NCBI GenBank assembly: GCA_028819845.1
Contig: JAPPKS010000012.1
Span: forward strand, 124,001-188,000
Reading direction: 5' to 3'
Length of the DNA: 64,000 nucleotides
From: Candidatus Poribacteria bacterium
Lineage (GTDB): Bacteria > Poribacteria > WGA-4E > PCPOR2b
Part shown: piece by piece, positions 30,097 through 39,493 of the stretch
Layout of the letters: the number at the start of each line of letters is the position of its first letter
How positions within the stretch are numbered: position 1 is the first letter of the stretch
Program-made: the position numbers and the translations under genes
Notes under the pieces: generated by a model
Told to the model about the DNA's origin: nothing
The model's database searches: none
The model's input: only the letters and a program-made list of their open reading frames with translations

Positions 30097-30996
30097 ATGC
30101 GAGTTTTTGTTACAGGCGCCACCGGATATATTGGCAGCGCTGTTGTATTGGAACTTGTCAAGGGGTCTCACCACGTAACCGGACTCGCCAGATCGGCGGA
30201 AAAGGGGACCGAACTGGTGAATCTCGGAGCAACACCCGTGCGAGGCGATTTGAGGGAAGTTTCCGGCTTCAGGGACCTCGCAGCGGAACACGATGCCATC
30301 ATCCATATCGGCTTTGAACGCAGCCCGGAAGGCTACGCCGCCGACCGCGCAGTCATGGAAGCGCTCCTCGCCGCTGCAAGCGCCGCTTCCGGCGCCCGCC
30401 ATGTAATCTATACCTCCGGGCTGTGGGTACTCGGCGCCGTCAGCCAAGACCCCGTGGATGAAGATGCATCGACCGATCATCCGGTTCCACTCGTCGCCTG
30501 GCGTCCGCCGCACGAAAGGCTGGTGTTGGACGCCGATTCGGAATCAATGACTACATCAATTATCCGCCCCGGAATGGTGTATGGCGGGGACGGTGGAATC
30601 TTGGAGTCGTACTTCATATCGGCGGATAAGGGTGAACCGGTTGTTCATGTTGGCGGCGGGGTTAACCGCTTCTGCTTTGTGCACCGCGAAGACCTCGCTG
30701 AGCTATACCGGCTTGTCGTAGAGAAACGGGCATCCGGAATCTTCCACGGGATTGATGATGCATTTATCACAATTGCCGATGCGGCGCGCGCCGTCAGCCA
30801 AGCCGCAGGCAAGGGCAGCCCGGTTCAAAGCCAGCCGCTTGAGGACGCGCGGGATGAGATGGGTCTGTTCGCCGATGCGCTCTGCACCGATCAGGCGGTC
30901 GTTGCCCGCCGCTCCCGCGAACTCGGTTGGCAGCCGCGGCACCCCCCATTTCCCGAAAGCGCCCGCGCAGCCTTTCGTGAGTGGAAAGAAAGTTAA
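30097..30996 (+). CDS. NAD-dependent epimerase/dehydratase (extended SDR)
   Basis: A 299-residue protein starting at ATG 30097, preceded by AAAGGGAA. An upstream in-frame TTG at 30055 has no RBS. The Rossmann motif is VTGATGYIGSAVV at the N-terminus. YTSGLWVLGA with ISGASG-type spacing marks an atypical extended SDR, since the usual YxxxK is not evident. HREDLAELYRLVVE near residue 198 is common in the family. Likely substrates are NDP-sugars or small aldehydes or ketones; none can be fixed. Confidence 0.83.
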   Translation: MRVFVTGATGYIGSAVVLELVKGSHHVTGLARSAEKGTELVNLGATPVRGDLREVSGFRDLAAEHDAIIHIGFERSPEGYAADRAVMEALLAAASAASGARHVIYTSGLWVLGAVSQDPVDEDASTDHPVPLVAWRPPHERLVLDADSESMTTSIIRPGMVYGGDGGILESYFISADKGEPVVHVGGGVNRFCFVHREDLAELYRLVVEKRASGIFHGIDDAFITIADAARAVSQAAGKGSPVQSQPLEDARDEMGLFADALCTDQAVVARRSRELGWQPRHPPFPESARAAFREWKES

Positions 30997-31118
30997 ACTA
31001 TTTGAGAGTTACGGGCTTCAATAGTGAACAACGATCGGTGTTCACTACGAAATGGAGAAAATACTGGGGTCTTTACCCTTGAAATTGTCGCGCCTTGTGA
31101 CGATGAATCGCCTGTAAA

Positions 31119-31218
31119 GTAGTAGGCACACTCCGTGTGCCGTAAGTTACATATACTGCTTTGCCGCCGGATGGCGGCATCGGGACGAGGTTTGCGGCAC
31201 ACAGAGTGTGCCTACTAC
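31119..31218. repeat. Hairpin repeat locus, imperfect 27 bp inverted repeat
   Basis: The repeat unit occurs at 31119-31145 and in reverse complement at 31192-31218, with two mismatches. In the loop there is a further GCCGCC/GGCGGC hairpin. It follows the epimerase gene on the plus strand by about 120 bp. It belongs to the same family as the loci at 26995 and 29831. Confidence 0.85.
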
Positions 31219-31287
31219 TATGCCTTGCGCGTTCAACTGCGTATGTCATAACCATTTTGAATTTTTGGTATGCGCTAATCCCTTGGG

Positions 31288-31477
31288 CTAAGGCGTGTTG
31301 ACATTTTGGTCCGGCTTATGGGTCAAACGACCGTGTGATTTTCCAAAAACCGAAACTGGGTGAGAAGTCCGACCCATGAGTGCAGCCACCAGGGTTGCTT
31401 CAATGTAGGGGCAGGTCTTGTGCCTGCCCAAAAATCTCGAAATCGAGTTGCGTTAAACAAGTGTCAACAGAACCTAA
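31288..31477. mobile_element. MITE-like element with CTAA target duplication
   Basis: The left end CTAA-GGCGTGTTGACATTTTG and the right end GTGTCAACAGAAC-CTAA form imperfect terminal inverted repeats sharing the TGTTGACA core. They are flanked by a 4 bp direct repeat that fits the YTAR target of IS5-type elements. The interior (about 180 bp) has no ORF but holds a GGGCAGG/CCTGCCC hairpin near 31407-31428. A second element with the same ends and a different core is at 46421-46627. The transposase source is not in the window. Confidence 0.65.
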
Positions 31478-31509
31478 TACAGCCCAATAAAACACTAAAG
31501 GAGTGATTT

Positions 31510-32403
31510 ATGAGATTTGTATCTTTCGCAGCCGACGGCGGCTCACATTATGGTATTTTAAAAGATGACCGCGTCCTCGACCTGAACGTGGCGGGCGGCG
31601 CGGACTTCCCCAGCGACATGCTCGGTTTAATCGACCTTGGGAGTTCCGGAATTGAACGTGCGCAGCAAGTGGCGGACCAGTCGCCGGACTCTACGTGGCA
31701 GCCGCTCGATCCCGCCACATTGCTCGCACCCATCCCGGTACCCCGCCGCAACGTGTTCTGCATAGGCATGAACTACGCCGCCCACGCAGCCGAAGGCGCT
31801 TTGGCGAGAGGCGTAGAGCCTTCGCTTCCCACGGTACCAGTATTTTTTACCAAAACCACCACCGCGGTCACCGGTCCCTATTCGGATATCCCGTTCGACG
31901 CCGCCGTATCCGACCAGATTGACTGGGAAGTCGAATTGGCGGTCATCATCGGCGGGCGCGGGAAGAACATCTCGCCGGAATCGGCGATGGACTACGTCTT
32001 CGGGTATACCGTCGTCAACGACCTGTCGGCTCGAGATTTACAATTCAGCCATAACCAGTTCTTTAAGGGCAAAAGCCTTGACGGCGCGTGCCCGATGGGA
32101 CCGTGCATCGTCACCGCCGACGAGATTTCAGACCCCCATGCGCTCAACGTACGCTGCACCGTCAACGGCGTCCTCAAGCAGGAGTCGAATACATCCGATC
32201 TCATCTTCGACATTCCCGCGACAATCGACTGGCTGTCGCGCGGGTTAACGATTCAACCGGGCGATGTCATCTCCACGGGCACACCGAGCGGCGTCGGATT
32301 CGCACGCACACCACCCGAATTCCTCTTCCCCGGCGATGTCGTCGAGTGCGAAGTCGAGGAAATCGGAATCATCCGAAATCGGATGGTTGATGTTGGTGGT
32401 TGA
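31510..32403 (+). CDS. Fumarylacetoacetate hydrolase (FAH) family protein
   Basis: A 297-residue protein with the FAH C-terminal fold: a CIGMNYAAHAAEG entry strand (about 77-90), metal-binding Glu residues in DWEVELAVIIG (about 138-148), VFGYTVVNDLSARDLQ (about 157-172) and TGTPSGVGFAR near the C-terminus. Such enzymes hydrolyse or isomerise acyl-pyruvates or decarboxylate oxaloacetate, with Mg or Mn. AAAGGAG stands in front of the ATG. It is a single gene between a MITE and the protease-barrel gene. Substrate unknown. Confidence 0.88.
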   Translation: MRFVSFAADGGSHYGILKDDRVLDLNVAGGADFPSDMLGLIDLGSSGIERAQQVADQSPDSTWQPLDPATLLAPIPVPRRNVFCIGMNYAAHAAEGALARGVEPSLPTVPVFFTKTTTAVTGPYSDIPFDAAVSDQIDWEVELAVIIGGRGKNISPESAMDYVFGYTVVNDLSARDLQFSHNQFFKGKSLDGACPMGPCIVTADEISDPHALNVRCTVNGVLKQESNTSDLIFDIPATIDWLSRGLTIQPGDVISTGTPSGVGFARTPPEFLFPGDVVECEVEEIGIIRNRMVDVGG

Positions 32404-32537
32404 TTTTGTCAATTACTAGAAAAACCTAAATCTCATTCCAGCGTCGTACCTCTCACAAAGATGTTGACGGAGCGTTCTGTAATCCTTGTTGATTCCTAAT
32501 TTCAAACGAACGCTAGTTAGTTGTTGTAGAACAAAAG

Positions 32538-35500
32538 ATGAGATATTTGCTAATCCTAATTTCTGTGATGCTCCTTCTCACGTTTAGGCCCCCTAAGGCA
32601 GTCAGCCTGACTCCCCAGGAGATTTTCAAAAAAACGGCTGACGCAACCGTGCACCTAGCCAGATACAATTCCGAAGGAAAATTACTTCCCATTGGGAGCG
32701 GATTCTTCGTGCGACGGAATTATATCGCGACCAATTTCCACGTAATTGAAGGTGCCGCAGCCGTTGAATTAAGAGCGAAACTTGTCGATAAGAAAGGATG
32801 GTACGCAGTAGCGCGTATTCGAGCAGTTGATGAAAAACACGATTTGGCAATTTTACAAGTGTCGGTTCCAGGGGTCAATCCTGTTCCTTTAGTCGATAGT
32901 GATGCAGTGGAGATTGGCGATGCGGTCTTTGTCGTGGGTAATCCACAAGGTCTAGAGGGTACGTTTTCAATGGGAAACATTAGTCAGGTACGTGTAGTGG
33001 GTGACACAAAGCGACTTCAGTTCAATGCCCCAGTTGCTAAAGGCAACAGTGGGGGGCCTGTGCTAAACAAAGACGGCAATGTAATAGGTGTTGTTTCATT
33101 CAGATGGGGCGACTTCGAAATCCTCGACTTCTCAGCGAATCTCAACTTTGCCATTCCTTCAAACTACCTCAAGAATCTCTTGATACGAAAATTGGGGCCT
33201 GTGAAAACACCCACACGAAAAGCCACACCTCGCATAACAAAATCGCCAAAACCTGCTCAACCGAAACCGTCCACTCCGAAAACCACTCCCAAAAAACCCA
33301 AGCCCTCAAAATCCGTTCCGCCAAAACCGACCACACCAAAACCCACTCCGCAACAGATTGCAAAAAAAGCGTTAGCAGCTACGGTGCACATACGCATAGT
33401 AGATGCAAACGGTCACGCTTCAACCGGAAGTGGATTTTTTGTTCGACCGAACTATATCGCGACCAATTTCCACGTGATTGATGGCGCCGAGGGCGGAGTG
33501 GCAAAACGCGTTGGTCAGAAAACAGTGTACACCATTGAGGGTTTTACCTCAAAAGACAAAGCGCATGACCTGGCAATTTTGCGGGTGTCCGCACCGGGTG
33601 TCCAACCGCTTCCTCTGGGCGATAGTGACGCTGTTGAGATAGGCGATACCGTTTATGCTGCAGGCAATCCAGGACGGTTGGAAGGCACGTTTTCAGATGG
33701 TTTAATTAGTGCAATCCGACCAGAGGGTAACGAACTGATACACGGTAAATTGCTTCAGATGACAGCCCCTATTTCGGCAGGGAGTAGCGGCGGACCCGTC
33801 CTAAACGACAGTAGCGAAGTAATAGGAATATCTGTCGGATTTAGGGAGGGAGGACAGAATCTCAATTACGCTATTCCGGTGAATTATCTCAAGGCTATCA
33901 TAAATGGCCAATTGGACCCAACGACACCGACCACACCAAAAGTCACGCCCAAAAAACGTGACGCGCCAAAAGCTGTGCAACAAAAACCGTCCACACCAAT
34001 AGTCACGCCACAGAAACCTGAACCCTCAAAACCCGTAAACCCAAAACCGTCCACGCCAAATCCCACCCCGCAGAAACCCACGTCGCCAGAACTTGTAAAA
34101 CCAAAACCGATTACGCCAAGAGTCACTCCGAAACCCGCTCCCTCAATGCCAAAACCTTCGCGCCCGCTTTCACCAATGGAACTCCTTCAAAAAGGCATTA
34201 AACAGTATGAAGAGACACAATTCACCGAGGCGATAAAGTCCTTACAGTTGTCCTTAAGTGGGCTAGGGAATCCAGAACAGAGAGCTAAAGCTCATCTTTA
34301 CTTAGGGTGTTCGATATGGGGTTTAGGAGAAGATGTCAATCATGTGCACCGAGAATTTCAGGAGGCGCTCCGCCACAATCCAAATCAAACCTTACCGCCA
34401 AGGGTTGGGGATGATCACCCAGTCTTTCAGCCGCTACTAAAAAAGGTGCGTTCGAAATCAGTTGGCGAGCTGACGATTTCCTGTTCATTACCCCAGTCCG
34501 AAATTTGGATTCACGGAAACCTAATTGAAAGGAAAATGATAGGTACTGGAACAACCAACATTCGCCTATTCATGGGTGACTACATCGTAGAGGGAATTTA
34601 CGAAGACGTAACCCTAAAACAGACCGTTATCATAGAACCTAATGAGCATGAAATAGTCGTCCTCGAACTGCCAGCTATAATCAAGCATGACACCCCCGCA
34701 ACAGTATCAATTGGTGAAACGATTGCACTAACGTTGGATTTAATCTCCGCGGTCCGACCTACACTGGTTGAAGTTCGCTACAAATCCTACAACATGAAAG
34801 GGGACGAATTAGAACAAGGGGTCAAAGAAATGCGTTTGTGGAAGGAGCACGATGCCTCGTCGACACGCACTTACCAGGTGGAATTGTCATTACAAAAGGA
34901 CTTTGGAAAGCTTGACTATTTTTTCGCGGCTGATGAGACAAGGTCTCCAAAAACTGGTCATCATAGCGTCATGATTGAGGAGGACGAGGAAGATCGGAAG
35001 GAATTCGAAGGTGAACTCAAGGAAGTTGAAGACGGTTGGAAGCGGATTCACGACACCAATTCAGCGGCGCAGCTTAAGATAAAAGGTTTGTTGGATACAA
35101 CGGACGCAGCAATTATATCGGCCGAAAGTACCGCAAACATCCACAAATTTAACCGTCACGAGAACTCGGCATCTGAGCAAATACATGAATCGAGAGAATC
35201 GGTAGACGCATTAGTGGCAAGTGCACCAAACGACGAACTGGAACTCGACAACTTGTTAAATTCCTTATCCCATACGCAAGCTGATGCCAAGGCAAACAGA
35301 CGGCTCTCGGATTCCTTCATTGAAACATCGACGACTTCATTGAGAGAAAAAATAAAAGGTACAAAAGACTCGCTGAATGAGTTGGGTGACATGCAACTAC
35401 GCTTGGATAAACAGGAGAGCCAGTTGGCAAAGGTAGTAAAAGAGTTTAACCCGTTGCATCAGGGAATTTGGGCGGGTTTATGGTCAAATATGGTTTCGAA

Positions 35501-36029
35501 AGATGAACCTTCCACTTCTAATCTGGGTGGCGGTGATATGTTCAGCCTCATCTACCTGCGAGAGGGAATAACCCATCGAGCGCGCGGCGTACGACTCGAC
35601 TATTCCTACCAGAATCCAGTTAACACAAGCGTGATAGGTCTGTGGGAGCCAGATTTAGATTTAAGTAAATTAAGAGAAAATGCTATGGGGCTTACGCTCC
35701 TCGGCGGAATAGCAAGATACGGTATCAACTCCACGCAATCTGAAACGATTCAATCCACATCTGAAGAAGCAACACACACTACGCCCATAATCGGTGTTGG
35801 ACTGCAACTCTATCCAGAGCATAGGGTTACAGTGGATCTAAATGGTACAATCAAACTTCAGTCAGCAAATCACGGCGATCGTTTTATCAACAAACATCTT
35901 TATCACTACGAAGTAGGCGTTCGTCTTTACATTGCCCCGGCACTAAATTTGAGAGTAGGATATGGTCAATGGCACTTAGGTAATCGGGATGTTTCCGGTC
36001 TGCAGATTGGCCTAGGCGCTCTATTCTGA
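32538..36029 (+). CDS. Double trypsin-like protease - TPR - PEGA - helical - outer-membrane barrel protein
   Basis: An 1163-residue protein with a signal peptide (1-22). Two S1C (HtrA-like) protease domains follow. The first (about 25-218) has His68, Asp102 and Ser171 in ATNFHVI, KHDLAIL and GNSGGPV. The second (about 272-457) has His312, Asp344 and Ser417. There are no PDZ domains. Pro/Lys/Thr-rich linkers fill 222-272 and 459-545. Then come a TPR-like stretch (548-615), a PEGA-like beta domain (643-713), an Ig-like domain (718-812), a long helical, probably coiled-coil region (815-968), and a beta-rich end (971-1163) finishing in GALF, as outer-membrane barrels do. A likely topology is barrel in the outer membrane with the rest in the periplasm or at the surface. 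Its closest relative is the gene at 36923. Confidence 0.85.
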   Translation: MRYLLILISVMLLLTFRPPKAVSLTPQEIFKKTADATVHLARYNSEGKLLPIGSGFFVRRNYIATNFHVIEGAAAVELRAKLVDKKGWYAVARIRAVDEKHDLAILQVSVPGVNPVPLVDSDAVEIGDAVFVVGNPQGLEGTFSMGNISQVRVVGDTKRLQFNAPVAKGNSGGPVLNKDGNVIGVVSFRWGDFEILDFSANLNFAIPSNYLKNLLIRKLGPVKTPTRKATPRITKSPKPAQPKPSTPKTTPKKPKPSKSVPPKPTTPKPTPQQIAKKALAATVHIRIVDANGHASTGSGFFVRPNYIATNFHVIDGAEGGVAKRVGQKTVYTIEGFTSKDKAHDLAILRVSAPGVQPLPLGDSDAVEIGDTVYAAGNPGRLEGTFSDGLISAIRPEGNELIHGKLLQMTAPISAGSSGGPVLNDSSEVIGISVGFREGGQNLNYAIPVNYLKAIINGQLDPTTPTTPKVTPKKRDAPKAVQQKPSTPIVTPQKPEPSKPVNPKPSTPNPTPQKPTSPELVKPKPITPRVTPKPAPSMPKPSRPLSPMELLQKGIKQYEETQFTEAIKSLQLSLSGLGNPEQRAKAHLYLGCSIWGLGEDVNHVHREFQEALRHNPNQTLPPRVGDDHPVFQPLLKKVRSKSVGELTISCSLPQSEIWIHGNLIERKMIGTGTTNIRLFMGDYIVEGIYEDVTLKQTVIIEPNEHEIVVLELPAIIKHDTPATVSIGETIALTLDLISAVRPTLVEVRYKSYNMKGDELEQGVKEMRLWKEHDASSTRTYQVELSLQKDFGKLDYFFAADETRSPKTGHHSVMIEEDEEDRKEFEGELKEVEDGWKRIHDTNSAAQLKIKGLLDTTDAAIISAESTANIHKFNRHENSASEQIHESRESVDALVASAPNDELELDNLLNSLSHTQADAKANRRLSDSFIETSTTSLREKIKGTKDSLNELGDMQLRLDKQESQLAKVVKEFNPLHQGIWAGLWSNMVSKDEPSTSNLGGGDMFSLIYLREGITHRARGVRLDYSYQNPVNTSVIGLWEPDLDLSKLRENAMGLTLLGGIARYGINSTQSETIQSTSEEATHTTPIIGVGLQLYPEHRVTVDLNGTIKLQSANHGDRFINKHLYHYEVGVRLYIAPALNLRVGYGQWHLGNRDVSGLQIGLGALF

Positions 36030-36467
36030 ACAACGTGCAATTGAAACACCCGACTTTAACTAGATTAGAACCATAAATGTCACCGTATAGGGTGGTTGAA
36101 TGGTAAAATTGAATATCAATCAAGGTTAACCTGACTGCTGTTCGTGACCGTCACTGTTGCATAAAATTTATTGCTAACAGAACTCCAAACTTTGCCAATG
36201 ACAGTAAATTGCTAGGTTTCAGGAAATAGAAAATTTCAAGTATCATCGCACTCTGCAATTGAATCATAATGCTCGAAACTTTCATGTGCGCTTTTTAAAC
36301 CAATTAGAATCAAATTAGCGCCTAATCGGTTTAGCTCCTTATCCTCGTTAATTGTAGTCACCAACTGCTGTCGTTCATCAACGTCCATTTTCTTGCATAT
36401 TCCCGATGCAAGTCGCAACCCTACATCAAAATAAAACCAACTCTAATTTCGCAAGGGAGATTACGAT
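36030..36467. other. Intergenic stretch between the two barrel-protease loci
   Basis: These 438 bp hold no recognisable RNA or repeat. A minus-strand ORF (36418-36236, 60 codons, TTG start, acidic helical product with DVDERQQLVTTINEDKEL) has protein-like composition but no known relatives I can name and a poor RBS. It is a weak small-gene candidate. Confidence 0.3.
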
Positions 36468-36926
36468 TTGACTAGGCGTGATTGGGCACTTCTTGCTGTT
36501 GGGATTTTCGTTATTGTCGTAATTATAATCTCTATAGTTGCTGTTAAATCTTGTGGGCGAACCCCTCCCGAGACTCCGCCACCCAAAACCGACGCGGCTA
36601 CGATCACACCAAAGCCCGCATCTGCGAAACCACCTGTGGTATCACCTGCGACTTTGAACGTATCAGTTTCAATCAACGCTGTCCCGTGGGCAGAGGTTTT
36701 CATAAAAACCCCTGGAACAAACAGATTCGTAAAACCGGAAACGAAATTCTTCAAAATCAGACCTGAACCCAATGGAACTGATTCCAACATCACGCCAATA
36801 CGGGGTGAATTAAACGTACCTGCCGGTACGGAAATCAAATTGATTTATGAAGGTAAAGAGGAAACCTTCCCTTACGAGTCTTGGAAGGAAACGAAGTCGA
36901 TATCGCATGATTTTCTGGAGCGATGA
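36468..36926 (+). CDS. Membrane-anchored PEGA-like domain protein
   Basis: A 152-residue protein with one N-terminal membrane helix (about residues 6-29), a Pro-rich spacer (32-60) and a beta-rich domain with VSINAVPWAEVFIKTPG and a GELNVPAGTEIKLIYEG strand pair, like PEGA domains. The start is TTG at 36468 with AGGGAGA seven bases before it. Its TGA overlaps the ATG of the following protease-barrel gene (ATGA at 36923-36926), so the two are translationally coupled and probably work together. A periplasmic domain held at the inner membrane could contact a PEGA-bearing partner; that is inference. Confidence 0.75.
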   Translation: MTRRDWALLAVGIFVIVVIIISIVAVKSCGRTPPETPPPKTDAATITPKPASAKPPVVSPATLNVSVSINAVPWAEVFIKTPGTNRFVKPETKFFKIRPEPNGTDSNITPIRGELNVPAGTEIKLIYEGKEETFPYESWKETKSISHDFLER

Positions 36927-39394
36927 CGTATAGTTCAAAGGACGCCGTTAGTAAATTTCTTGTGACACCCAAGATGAGATTATCCGTCGATTTCAGGATT
37001 TTGATGCTTTTAGTGGTCTGTAGAATCGCCGTTGCAGATACGCCAACTCCCGAACAGATTGCTAAAAGCGCACTAGACGCTACCGTGCTAATTACTATGA
37101 TAGACTCCAGTGGCAAGGTGGCGTCGCGAGGCAGCGGATTCTTCGTGCAACGGAATCTGATTGCAACAAATTTCCATCTGATTAACGGACTGACAAGAGG
37201 TGGTGCACGAAATGTCGGTCAGGAAACGACTTACCCCGTAGTTAAAATTAGCGTAAAGGATGAAAAACACGATCTAGCAATTTTACAGGTGTCGGCACCC
37301 GGAATTGAACCTCTTCCGATTGGCGACAGTGAGTTAGTCGTGGTGGGAGATCGCATTTATGTAGTTGGCAATCCACTAGGTGTACTTGAAGGCACTTTCT
37401 CTGATGGGATTATCAGTGCGATTCGAGAGGTGGATGGCGTAAAGCTATTTCAAGTTTCTGCCCCAATTTTAGAGGGTAACAGCGGCGGTCCAGTGCTAAA
37501 CGCCCAAGGCGAAGTTATAGGCGTTTCACAGGGAATCATCCCAGCCGGAGAAAACCTCAATTTTGCAATTCATTCAATCAATCTTAAAGCGCTCGTCAAT
37601 CAATTGGGACAAAAGACGCTTCAAAGCGGTATTGAACTATATGAAGCCTCTCAATTTGAGGAGGCAATGAAATCTCTGGAGTCCGCATTGAACGTACTTT
37701 CCGACCCGCTAAAGCGCGCCATAGCCCATCTGTACCTTGGGTGTTCTAAACGAGGGTTTGGCGAATCCGATCGCAGCGTGCGTGCGGAGTTTCGAGAAGC
37801 GCTTCGCCACAATCCAAATCAAGCATTGCCACCGCGGATAGGAGCAGATCACCCGGTTTTTAAACTGCTGCTTGAAAAAGTTCGCTCTGAGTCAACGGGG
37901 GAGTTGACAGTTACCTGTTCACTTCTCCAAACCGAAATCTGGATTGACGGGAACGATATTGACAGGAAATTGATAGGCACCGGAACTTCTACCGTCCGAC
38001 TATTTGTGGGCGGCTACATCGCGGAGGGGGTTTTGCAAGGAGTTTCCCAAAAGGAATCTTTCACTATAATTCCTGGTGGGCACAAGATAATCTATTTGGA
38101 ACTGCCGCCAATTTTAAGACATAAACCCCCTGGTAGAACGCTCGTCGGTGAGATTATCCCTCTTTCTTTGGATATAATCAGCCGCGATAAGCCAAATCAT
38201 GTTCAGATTCACTTCATCATCTACGACAGAAACGGGCAAGAAATAAACCGGGGATATCAGGATATGCTTCTGCAGAACGAGCAACCCACGGAGTCCACAT
38301 GGATTTACCGATCGGATTTGCCACCGCAATACACTGTTGGTAAAATGTCATATTTCATCGTGGCTGATGAAGCTAGGTCCCCGAAAGAGCAATACCATGA
38401 AATTGCAATTGTAGACAAAAATTTCCCAGCAATCGAACTGCTAGAACCGCTTGAAGCCGCCGAATTCATGGCCGACCAACCCATTTCGGTTCGAGCAAGA
38501 GTAACTGATAACACCGCTGTAAATGAGGTTCGTATTCATTATGCTTTCTCGCGTTCAGGCGGTTCAAAACCCTCTGAGGTGACACCATCACAGCCCCTGG
38601 AGAGAGAAACTTCTGACGACATATATGTTGGACAAATTCCGGCTCAACAGAGCGGCGCTGGGGCCATCTGGTATTATTTGACCGCGACCGATGAAGAAAA
38701 AAACGAGAGTAAGTCCGATGAAAGAAGGATAGAAATTGTAGTTACAGGCGGAAAACTCCCCTCTCCTAAACCGAAAGATTCGAAAGATTACCATACCAAA
38801 TTTCCATTTCGCCAAGGGATATGGGTGAGTCATGGATGGTCAGATAACATTCCTGATGATGGCGAGTATGATTCCCAATGGGATAGAGGTGATATACTCA
38901 GTTTCAGTTACTTGAGTGAAGGCAGAGGCTATCGGACGCTTGGGGTACAACTGGATTATTCATACCACATTCCTGCCAATACTAGCGCGGCGGTGCAGTG
39001 GTGGCCGGCGATGACACAAGATTCTGTCGGGTTTGCGTTATTGGGGGGAGTGGCGCGATACAGCGATGACGACTCTGGTAGCACTCGGTCAAGTTGGGCC
39101 GGCGGAGATGCCTCAGATGAGTCGCATCATATTACACCGTTTCTCGGTGCAAGTTTGAAATTCTACCCTCTGCATACAGTCGCAGTTGACGGCGCAATTT
39201 CGGCTAAACTTAAGCCGATGGACACATCTTCTAGCGAGGAATCCGATTCTTTCGCGAGATATCTACACCACTACGAATTTGGTACTCGGATTTACATTAC
39301 CCCCGCGTTGAATCTGAAACTCAGCTACGGAAAATGGTTTTTAGGAGATCGTGGAAACGCAACTGTACAGATCGGGCTAGGGGTTACCTTCTAA
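36923..39394 (+). CDS. Trypsin-like protease - TPR - PEGA - Ig-like - outer-membrane barrel protein
   Basis: An 823-residue paralogue of the protein at 32538 with a single protease domain (about 40-228: His84, Asp117, Ser187 in ATNFHLI, KHDLAIL, GNSGGPV). It continues with a TPR-like part (232-300), a PEGA-like domain (325-395) nearly collinear with the paralogue, Ig-like domains (405-495 and 503-608), and a beta-rich C-terminal region (628-823) ending in GVTF. Signal sequence: the ATG at 36923 gives a 17-residue pre-extension, and an ATG at 36974 (MRLSVDF) gives a standard signal peptide. The long helical region of the paralogue is replaced here by a second Ig-like domain. The coupled upstream gene is the PEGA membrane protein. 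Confidence 0.85.
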   Translation: MTYSSKDAVSKFLVTPKMRLSVDFRILMLLVVCRIAVADTPTPEQIAKSALDATVLITMIDSSGKVASRGSGFFVQRNLIATNFHLINGLTRGGARNVGQETTYPVVKISVKDEKHDLAILQVSAPGIEPLPIGDSELVVVGDRIYVVGNPLGVLEGTFSDGIISAIREVDGVKLFQVSAPILEGNSGGPVLNAQGEVIGVSQGIIPAGENLNFAIHSINLKALVNQLGQKTLQSGIELYEASQFEEAMKSLESALNVLSDPLKRAIAHLYLGCSKRGFGESDRSVRAEFREALRHNPNQALPPRIGADHPVFKLLLEKVRSESTGELTVTCSLLQTEIWIDGNDIDRKLIGTGTSTVRLFVGGYIAEGVLQGVSQKESFTIIPGGHKIIYLELPPILRHKPPGRTLVGEIIPLSLDIISRDKPNHVQIHFIIYDRNGQEINRGYQDMLLQNEQPTESTWIYRSDLPPQYTVGKMSYFIVADEARSPKEQYHEIAIVDKNFPAIELLEPLEAAEFMADQPISVRARVTDNTAVNEVRIHYAFSRSGGSKPSEVTPSQPLERETSDDIYVGQIPAQQSGAGAIWYYLTATDEEKNESKSDERRIEIVVTGGKLPSPKPKDSKDYHTKFPFRQGIWVSHGWSDNIPDDGEYDSQWDRGDILSFSYLSEGRGYRTLGVQLDYSYHIPANTSAAVQWWPAMTQDSVGFALLGGVARYSDDDSGSTRSSWAGGDASDESHHITPFLGASLKFYPLHTVAVDGAISAKLKPMDTSSSEESDSFARYLHHYEFGTRIYITPALNLKLSYGKWFLGDRGNATVQIGLGVTF

Positions 39395-39493
39395 GCCATA
39401 GCAACTGGGAAATATTGATACTTTTCTGCCTGAGACACTTATTTAGAATGGATATCGCATCGGATTCCGATCGCCGATAGTAAATTACTTGGT

